NCBI GenBank assembly: GCA_021784975.1
Contig: JAJYGU010000401.1
Coordinates: forward strand, 1-11,022
Direction of reading: 5' to 3'
Source: Planctomycetota bacterium
Lineage (GTDB): Bacteria; Planctomycetota; Planctomycetia; Pirellulales; Thermoguttaceae
DNA length: 11,022 nt
The notes below the pieces were generated by a model. The model was not told the DNA's origin. It made no database searches and saw only the letters and a list, made by a program, of their open reading frames with translations. Numbering within the stretch: the first letter of the stretch is position 1; each line of letters opens with the position of its first letter. The translations under genes and the position numbers were made by a program. Positions 6,063 to 11,022 of the stretch are shown piece by piece.

Positions 6063-8789
6063 ATGAACACCAAAGTGTTGCTGGCCGTTTTTCGGCGAAA
6101 CTTTATCAGTTACTTCGGTAATCCCACGGGCTATGTATTCATCTGCGTGTTCGTGCTCTTAGGCGGGGTGGCCGCCTTCTGGCCGCCCGACTTCTTCAAC
6201 AACAACCTGGCCAATCTCGACCAGCTCAATTACTGGTTCCCGTTCATCATGCTGGTGTTCATCCCCACGATCACCATGGGGATTTGGGCGGAGGAGCGCA
6301 AGCAGGGGACCGACGAGTTGTTGCTGACGATTCCCGCCGGAGACTTCGACATCGTGCTGGGCAAGTATCTGGCGGCCCTGGCGATCTACAGCGTGGCCCT
6401 GCTGTTCTCGATGTTCTGCAACTATGCGGTGCTGGATTGGCTGGGCCAGCCTGACGGCGGCCTGTTCGTGGGCACCTACATCGGCTACTGGCTGATCGGG
6501 GCGGCCATGTTGGCCATCGGCATGGTGGCCTCGTTCTTGACGAGCAACATCACCATCGGCTTCGTCCTCGGCGTGTTATTCAACGTCCCGCTGGTGTTCC
6601 TGGCGGCCGCCGACGTGTTGTTCGGCACCTTCGGGCGGCAGTTCGTGCAGACGGTCCGGCAATGGAGCATCGGGGACCAATTCAGCGATTTCGGTCACGG
6701 CGTGCTCTCGCTATCGGGCTGGAGCTACTTCATGATGATCCTGGTGGTCATGCTCTACGTGAGCATGGTGTTGATTGGCCGGCGCCACTGGTTCAGCGGC
6801 GAGCATCGCTGGGCCCACGCCACCCATTACACCATCCGCTCGCTGGCCTTGGTAGCCGTCACCGGCGGGATCGTGGTCTTCTTCCAGCCCCGCGACTTCC
6901 GCTACGACGTGACCAGCGAGAAGCTCAGTTCCCTGTCGCCGCAGACGGTCCAGTTGATCCGCGATCTGAAGACCACCCGCCCGGTGCAGATCGACGCCTT
7001 TATCAGCCCCGCCGTGCCCGAAGGTTACGTGCAGACGCGGCTGAACCTGCTCACCGTGCTCCGCGAGTTGCGGGCCCTGGGCGGCGGCAAGCTCCAAGTC
7101 CGCGTTCACAATACCGAACGTTATAGCGAGGAGGCGGCCCTGGCCCAGAAGCGATTCGGGATCGAGCCGCACCAGATCACCACCTTCAACCACGGCAAGG
7201 GGGCCTTGGACAGCATCTTCCTCAACGTGGTGATGAACTGCGGCACGCAGAAAGTCGCGCCGGTGTTCATTGATCGCGGCATCCCGATCGAATACGAGCT
7301 GGTGCGTTCAATCTGCACCGTCAGCCAGCAGAAGCGGAAGCGGATCGGAGTGGTGAAGACCGACGCCGAGCTGTTCGGCGGCTTCAACATGCAGGCCATG
7401 TCGGCCACCCCGAGCTGGCCGATCATCGACGAGTTGGAGAAGCAATACGAGGTGGTCAAGGTCGATCCGTCGAAACCGATCACCGAGAAATACGACGTCT
7501 TATTGGCCGTGCAGCCCTCCTCGCTCGGCCCGCAGCAAATGGACAACTTCGTGGCCGCCGTGCGGAGCGGCCAGCCGACGGCCATCTTCGAGGACCCGGC
7601 CCCGGTGTTCGGCGGTGGGGTGCCGGCCACCAGCATGCCCCGGCAGGCCCCCGGCGGCGGCAACCCGATGTTCGGCGGACAACCGCCGCCGCCCAAGGGC
7701 GACATCGGCAAGCTCTGGAACCTGTTGGGCGTCGACTTCATCCCCGATCAGGTCATCTGGCAGGACTACAATCCGTATCCCAAGGCCAGCCAGTTTCCCC
7801 GCGAGTTCGTGTTCGTCGACAATGCCTGCGGGGCCCGCAAGCCGTTCAATCAGGAGGACGAAATCACCTCCGGCCTGCAACACATCCTGTTCCCGTTCCC
7901 CGGCGCGGTGGGCAAGCTGCACGCCTCGCCGTTGGATTTCACGCCGCTGGTGGAAACCGGCGAGAGGACCGGCACGGTGGCCTTCCAGGACATCTTGCAG
8001 ATGGGGCCTTTTGGGCCCCGCGGCGGGCTGAACCCGAATCGCCGGCAGCGGCCGACCGACATGACCTACGTGCTGGCGGCCCACATCCAGGGCAAGGCCC
8101 CGGCGCCCGCGCCGGGCGGAGCGACCGCCAAGAAGACCGGCAAAGACGCCGCCAAACCGGCCGAGTCGAAGATCAACGCCGTGGTGGTGGCCGACATCGA
8201 CATGCTCTCGCAAGACTTCTTCCGGCTCCGCGAGCAGGGCGACATGCCCGAAATCGGCATGCACTTCGATTTCGACAACGTGACCTTCGTCTTGAACGTG
8301 CTCGACGACCTGGCCGGCGACCACCGCTTCATCGAGATTCGCAAGCGGCGGCCGAAGCACCGCACGCTCACCCGGATCGAACAGAGCACCCAGGCGGCCA
8401 AGGAAGCGGCCGAGTCCTCGCGGGAGAAGTCGGTCAAGGCCTACGAGGAGGCCGAGCAGCAGGAGCAGAAGCAGATCACCGACAAGATCGCCGAACTGAA
8501 GAAACAGAAAAACGTCGACATTCAGCAAATGGCCATTGAAGTCGGCATGATGCAGCAGGACTTGGAGCAGCGCAAAGCGGTCAAGCTTGCCCAGCGGCAA
8601 CGCGACCGGGACGCCGAAATCAACCGCTCGGAAACCACCTTGGCCCTGGCCGTCCGCCGGGTGCAAGATCAATACAAGTTATGGGCCGTGTTGTTGCCGC
8701 CGATCCCGCCCCTGCTGGTGGCCATCGGCGTGTTCCTCACCCGGAGAAAGCGAGAACGCGAAGGCGTCGCCCGCGAACGGCTGCGGTAG
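6063..8789 (+). CDS. Fused ABC-2 permease and GldG/GIFT-type auxiliary protein
   Basis: This 908-aa protein joins two proteins that are often separate. Residues 1-240 form an ABC-2 permease with about six membrane helices (near 22-38, 60-76, 103-125, 139-158, 163-184, 217-238) and the permease segment AEERKQGTDELLLTIP (76-91). A seventh helix (257-275) leads into a GldG-like domain that starts YDVTSEKLSSLSPQTVQLI (281-299) and runs to about 755, probably outside the cytoplasm. This domain is interrupted by Gly/Pro-rich (516-545) and Ala/Pro/Lys-rich (678-703) segments. A charged coiled coil (about 770-870) and a last helix (874-893) end with a basic tail. The GldG domain family is related to the GIFT domain of eukaryotic IFT52. 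It is presumably driven by the upstream ATPase. No Shine-Dalgarno is present. The substrate is unknown. Confidence 0.93.
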   Translation: MNTKVLLAVFRRNFISYFGNPTGYVFICVFVLLGGVAAFWPPDFFNNNLANLDQLNYWFPFIMLVFIPTITMGIWAEERKQGTDELLLTIPAGDFDIVLGKYLAALAIYSVALLFSMFCNYAVLDWLGQPDGGLFVGTYIGYWLIGAAMLAIGMVASFLTSNITIGFVLGVLFNVPLVFLAAADVLFGTFGRQFVQTVRQWSIGDQFSDFGHGVLSLSGWSYFMMILVVMLYVSMVLIGRRHWFSGEHRWAHATHYTIRSLALVAVTGGIVVFFQPRDFRYDVTSEKLSSLSPQTVQLIRDLKTTRPVQIDAFISPAVPEGYVQTRLNLLTVLRELRALGGGKLQVRVHNTERYSEEAALAQKRFGIEPHQITTFNHGKGALDSIFLNVVMNCGTQKVAPVFIDRGIPIEYELVRSICTVSQQKRKRIGVVKTDAELFGGFNMQAMSATPSWPIIDELEKQYEVVKVDPSKPITEKYDVLLAVQPSSLGPQQMDNFVAAVRSGQPTAIFEDPAPVFGGGVPATSMPRQAPGGGNPMFGGQPPPPKGDIGKLWNLLGVDFIPDQVIWQDYNPYPKASQFPREFVFVDNACGARKPFNQEDEITSGLQHILFPFPGAVGKLHASPLDFTPLVETGERTGTVAFQDILQMGPFGPRGGLNPNRRQRPTDMTYVLAAHIQGKAPAPAPGGATAKKTGKDAAKPAESKINAVVVADIDMLSQDFFRLREQGDMPEIGMHFDFDNVTFVLNVLDDLAGDHRFIEIRKRRPKHRTLTRIEQSTQAAKEAAESSREKSVKAYEEAEQQEQKQITDKIAELKKQKNVDIQQMAIEVGMMQQDLEQRKAVKLAQRQRDRDAEINRSETTLALAVRRVQDQYKLWAVLLPPIPPLLVAIGVFLTRRKREREGVARERLR

Positions 8790-8809
8790 CAGGACGCCCT
8801 GGGCCGATT

Positions 8810-8848
8810 CACCCTCACCCTAGCCCTCTCCCAAAGGGAGAGGGGACC
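8810..8848. repeat. 39-bp hairpin repeat, copy C
   Basis: This copy has the same length and stem as copies A and B (8824-8832 with 8836-8844), but the loop is AAA instead of GGA and the second base is A. It begins 20 nt after the stop of the permease-GldG gene and is followed, after seven bases, by a heptamer array that leads to the DUF4340 gene. Confidence 0.9.
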
Positions 8849-8855
8849 ATGTTCT

Positions 8856-8883
8856 GATCCCTGACCTCTGACCTCTGACCTCT
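8856..8883 (+). repeat. Tandem GAYCYYY heptamer array before the DUF4340 gene start
   Basis: GATCCCT is followed by three identical GACCTCT heptamers, and CTCC then leads to the ATG at 8888. All four units fit the heptamer seen at 6011-6059. There is no Shine-Dalgarno. An upstream in-frame ATG at 8849 is closed after one further codon by TGA at 8855-8857, so translation must start at 8888. Confidence 0.85.
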
Positions 8884-8887
8884 CTCC

Positions 8888-10792
8888 ATGAACGAGAACG
8901 CCAAAACGTTGACTTTCGTGATCGCCGCGGTGGTGGTAGTGGTGGCGGTTTGGGCCGCCCGGCCCTCGCTGCCGGTGGCCAGCCCCGACGACGTTCGCGG
9001 CAAGCCGCTCTATCCCAATTTCAAAGATCCCTTGGCCGTCACCAGCCTGGACATCACCGAGTTCGACGAAGACACGGCCACGGTGCGTCCCTTCCGGGTG
9101 GCCCAGATCAACGTGAAGGGCAAACTGGTCTGGCGGATCCCCTCGCACGACGACTACCCGGCCGACGCCAAAGACCAGGTGGCCTCGGCGGCCGCCGGCC
9201 TGATGAACCTGACTATCCTGCAGAAGGTCAGCGAGGACCAGGGGGACCAACAGGAGTACGGGGTCGTCGCCCCCGACCTGAAGACGCTGAAGGTCGGGGC
9301 CACCGGGGTGGGCACCGAAGTCGTCATGAAGGCCAAGGACGGCAAGGAGTTGCTGGCCCTGGTGATCGGCAAGGAAGTGCCCGGCCGGACCGGCCTGCGT
9401 TACGTTCGCAAGGTCGGCGAGGACGCGATCTACGTGGTGGAAGCCAAGACCGACAAGCTCTCCACCAAGTTTGAAAACTGGATCGAACGGAACCTCCTGG
9501 GCATCAATACCTGGGACCTTAAGCAACTGGCCATCCAAGACTACTCGGTGGACGCCTTCCAAGGGGCCTTAATCCAGCGGGGCGACATGGTGGTGGGCTA
9601 CAACGATACGGGCGAGCCCAAGTGGAAGATGCTGGAGGACCGAAAGTTCGTGGCCGACGATCACAGCGACAAGGGCGGCCAGTGGACGCCCGTCAAGCTG
9701 GGCGCCGACCAGGAAATCAATGCCGCCAAACTGGACGAGCTGAAGACGGCCTTGGACGACCTGAAAATCGTGGACGTCAGCCGCAAGCCGGGCGGGCTGA
9801 GCGCCGATCTAAAGGCGCAGGGCGATTTTGCCAGGAACCGCGAGGCGGTCGAATCGTTGCGTAATTGCGGCTACTACCTGGCCAAGCTGGGCAACCAGGT
9901 CGAATTGTTCTCCAACGACGGCGAGACCCGCGTGCAGATGAAAGACGGGGTGCAATACGTGCTCCGCTTCGGCGGCATCGCCGGCAGCGGCCCGGCCAGC
10001 AAGGACGACAAGGCCAAGAGCAAGACCGGCAAAGACGGCAAGAAGGCCGACAAGAAGACCGAGGGCTCGGGGCTCAATCGCTACCTGTTCGTGATGGCCG
10101 AGTTCAACCCCGACGCCATCGAGAAGCCGAAACTCGACCCCCTGCCGCCGCCCAAGAAGGACGCCGCCAAGGCGAACGCCAAGGGCAAACCAGGCGATCA
10201 CAAGCCAGCAGCGGGCGGTGCGAAGTCCGATCACAAAGCCGATAAGCCGGCCCACGACAAGAAGATCAACGGCAAGACGGCCGGCGACAAGAAGGTCAAG
10301 CCGGAAGATGCCGAGCGGCAGCGGATCGAAAAGGAGAACCAGCGGAAGCAGGACGAGTACCAACAGAAGATCGCCGACGGCAAGAAGAAGGTCAACGAGT
10401 TGAACGCCCGCTTCGCCGATTGGTACTACGTCATCTCCGACGATGTTTACCACAAGATCCACCTTGGCCACGACGACCTCGTCAAGAAGAAGGAGATCAA
10501 GAAGACGGAAAAGCCGGCCGCCAAGGCCCATGGGCACGCCACGCCGGCTGTGGCTGCTCCCAGCGCCGCGGCGACCAAGGCCGTCAAGCCCGCCGTCGGG
10601 AAGGCCGGAGCCGCAAAGCCCGCCGCCAAGCCAGCCGCGGCCAAGCCGGCGGCCGCTAAGCCTGAGCCGTCGAAACCCAAGGCTTCGCCCGCCGCCGCCA
10701 AGTCCGACAAGGCCAAGCCGGCCCCGGCCACTCCCAAGGACGCGGCCGACAAGTTCGACAGCCTGAAGAAGGCGGGTCCGGCCGGGAAGTAG
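8888..10792 (+). CDS. DUF4340 domain protein, membrane-anchored, Lys/Ala/Pro-rich tail
   Basis: This 634-aa protein starts with a membrane helix (about 8-24), so the rest is probably outside the cytoplasm. A DUF4340-like region covers about 70-400 and resumes with RFADWYYVISDDVYHKIHL (508-526). It is interrupted by Lys-rich low-complexity insertions at about 367-394 and 417-475, followed by a charged coiled-coil segment (472-505). After about 535 comes a roughly 100-residue Lys/Ala/Pro tail with AAKP-type repeats resembling histone H1-like tails. DUF4340 genes commonly sit beside GldG-like ABC genes, and the function of the family is unknown. It is the third gene of the cluster, 98 nt after the permease-GldG fusion, so an extracytoplasmic partner of that protein is the natural inference. 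The tail might bind anionic wall polymers or nucleic acid, which is speculative. Confidence 0.88.
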   Translation: MNENAKTLTFVIAAVVVVVAVWAARPSLPVASPDDVRGKPLYPNFKDPLAVTSLDITEFDEDTATVRPFRVAQINVKGKLVWRIPSHDDYPADAKDQVASAAAGLMNLTILQKVSEDQGDQQEYGVVAPDLKTLKVGATGVGTEVVMKAKDGKELLALVIGKEVPGRTGLRYVRKVGEDAIYVVEAKTDKLSTKFENWIERNLLGINTWDLKQLAIQDYSVDAFQGALIQRGDMVVGYNDTGEPKWKMLEDRKFVADDHSDKGGQWTPVKLGADQEINAAKLDELKTALDDLKIVDVSRKPGGLSADLKAQGDFARNREAVESLRNCGYYLAKLGNQVELFSNDGETRVQMKDGVQYVLRFGGIAGSGPASKDDKAKSKTGKDGKKADKKTEGSGLNRYLFVMAEFNPDAIEKPKLDPLPPPKKDAAKANAKGKPGDHKPAAGGAKSDHKADKPAHDKKINGKTAGDKKVKPEDAERQRIEKENQRKQDEYQQKIADGKKKVNELNARFADWYYVISDDVYHKIHLGHDDLVKKKEIKKTEKPAAKAHGHATPAVAAPSAAATKAVKPAVGKAGAAKPAAKPAAAKPAAAKPEPSKPKASPAAAKSDKAKPAPATPKDAADKFDSLKKAGPAGK

Positions 10793-10815
10793 AAAGCTGG
10801 AAAAGGCAATGCACT

Positions 10816-10830
10816 CGTCGCGTAGCGACG
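10816..10830. repeat. Triloop hairpin 1 (CGTCGC stem)
   Basis: CGTCGC and GCGACG form a perfect 6-bp stem around GTA. It lies 23 nt after the stop of the DUF4340 gene, so it may mark or protect the transcript's 3' end. No T-tract follows. Confidence 0.7.
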
Positions 10831-10837
10831 TTATGAT

Positions 10838-10867
10838 GGTAGCGGCGGGTTTCAACCCGCCGTAGCC
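10838..10867. repeat. GGGTTTCAACCC hairpin, forward copy
   Basis: A 30-nt element runs from GGTAGC to GTAGCC. Its core 9-bp stem is CGGCGGGTT (10843-10851) and AACCCGCCG (10854-10862). A second copy of the family lies in the opposite orientation at 10967-10990. Confidence 0.75.
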
Positions 10868-10885
10868 ATTGTGGAGCCAGGTTTT

Positions 10886-10900
10886 CGTCGCGTAGTGACG
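10886..10900. repeat. Triloop hairpin 2 (CGTCGC stem, one G-T pair)
   Basis: CGTCGC and GTGACG surround GTA. It is identical to hairpin 1 except for C to T at 10896, which turns one pair into a G-U wobble in RNA and so keeps the stem. Confidence 0.65.
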
Positions 10901-10925
10901 ACTGACGGGCCGGAAAGGCGCTCAA

Positions 10926-10942
10926 GCGTCGCTGCGCGACGC
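10926..10942. repeat. Triloop hairpin 3 (GCGTCGC stem)
   Basis: GCGTCGC and GCGACGC form a 7-bp stem around TGC. With its flank TCAA (10922-10925) it matches hairpin 4 at 19 of 20 positions. Confidence 0.7.
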
Positions 10943-10966
10943 GGGAAGATTTCCATGCGACGCAAA

Positions 10967-10990
10967 CGTGGGTTGAAACCCACGGCTACC
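10967..10990. repeat. GGGTTTCAACCC hairpin, reverse copy
   Basis: CGTGGGTT (10967-10974) and AACCCACG (10977-10984) form an 8-bp stem, followed by GCTACC. Its reverse complement starts GGTAGC like the forward copy at 10838-10867. The stem differs from that copy by two changed base pairs, both still complementary. Confidence 0.75.
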
Positions 10991-10996
10991 ATCAAG

Positions 10997-11011
10997 CGTC
11001 GCTCCGCGACG
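10997..11011. repeat. Triloop hairpin 4 (CGTCGC stem, TCC loop)
   Basis: CGTCGC and GCGACG form a 6-bp stem around TCC, the same loop as the hairpin at 2543-2561. It is a near-copy of hairpin 3, including the TCAAG lead-in. No gene is visible between 10793 and the window end at 11022. Confidence 0.7.
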
Positions 11012-11022
11012 TCCAGCAGATC

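Noticed and set aside
7500..8672. 390-codon leftward open frame opposite the permease-GldG gene
   Set aside because: It lies wholly inside a well-supported gene and its product is Leu/Gly/Arg-rich with no domain; codon bias of the sense gene explains it.
9809..10855. 348-codon leftward open frame opposite the DUF4340 gene
   Set aside because: Its Leu/Gly repeats are the antisense reading of the Lys/Ala/Pro tail. The hydrophobic look is not evidence of a membrane protein.
10816..11011. CRISPR array at the right end
   Set aside because: The repeats are short, hairpin-forming, of two families and unevenly spaced, with no constant spacer length and no cas gene.

Overview
The window is high-GC bacterial chromosome. 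The best guess is a planctomycete of the Pirellulales type. That is an inference from three things: a Tat-exported plus a Sec-exported Gfo/Idh/MocA protein side by side, a GldG-like/DUF4340 ABC cluster, and intergenic spaces packed with short hairpin repeats. No rRNA, tRNA, transposase, integrase or CRISPR array is visible.

Left part (1-3096), leftward genes. Position 1-184 is noncoding and holds one copy of a 39-bp hairpin repeat. Two secreted Gfo/Idh/MocA oxidoreductase-like genes follow (2496 to 1219, then 1189 to 185, 29 nt apart, each with a good Shine-Dalgarno). Upstream of them, on the same strand, lies a 90-aa single-pass membrane protein of unknown function (2886 to 2614). The 210-bp divergent spacer 2887-3096 holds a REP-like inverted pair, a long hairpin and back-to-back candidate promoters.

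Centre (3097-5166). nadB (L-aspartate oxidase, first step of de novo NAD synthesis) has all the expected motifs. A 456-bp gene-free stretch follows, with a REPIN-like inverted repeat, a candidate promoter whose -35 lies in an inverted repeat, and a leader rich in GC hairpins.

Right part (5167-10792), rightward cluster. It encodes an ABC ATPase (GldA-like), a 908-aa fusion of an ABC-2 permease (GldF-like) with a GldG/GIFT-type extracytoplasmic domain, and a 634-aa DUF4340 protein with one N-terminal membrane anchor and long Lys/Ala/Pro-rich segments. Together these look like a complete envelope ABC system: motor, membrane channel with fused auxiliary domain, and an anchored outer partner. The substrate is unknown. 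The second and third genes have no Shine-Dalgarno. Each is preceded by the 39-bp hairpin repeat and then a tandem array of a GAYCYYY heptamer running almost to the ATG.

Right end (10793-11022). This stretch has no gene. It holds six small hairpins of two repeat families, in both orientations.

The most unusual material is the hairpin-plus-heptamer arrangement at two start codons, the fused permease-GldG protein with its DUF4340 partner, and the small hairpin families whose stems differ between copies by compensatory base changes.
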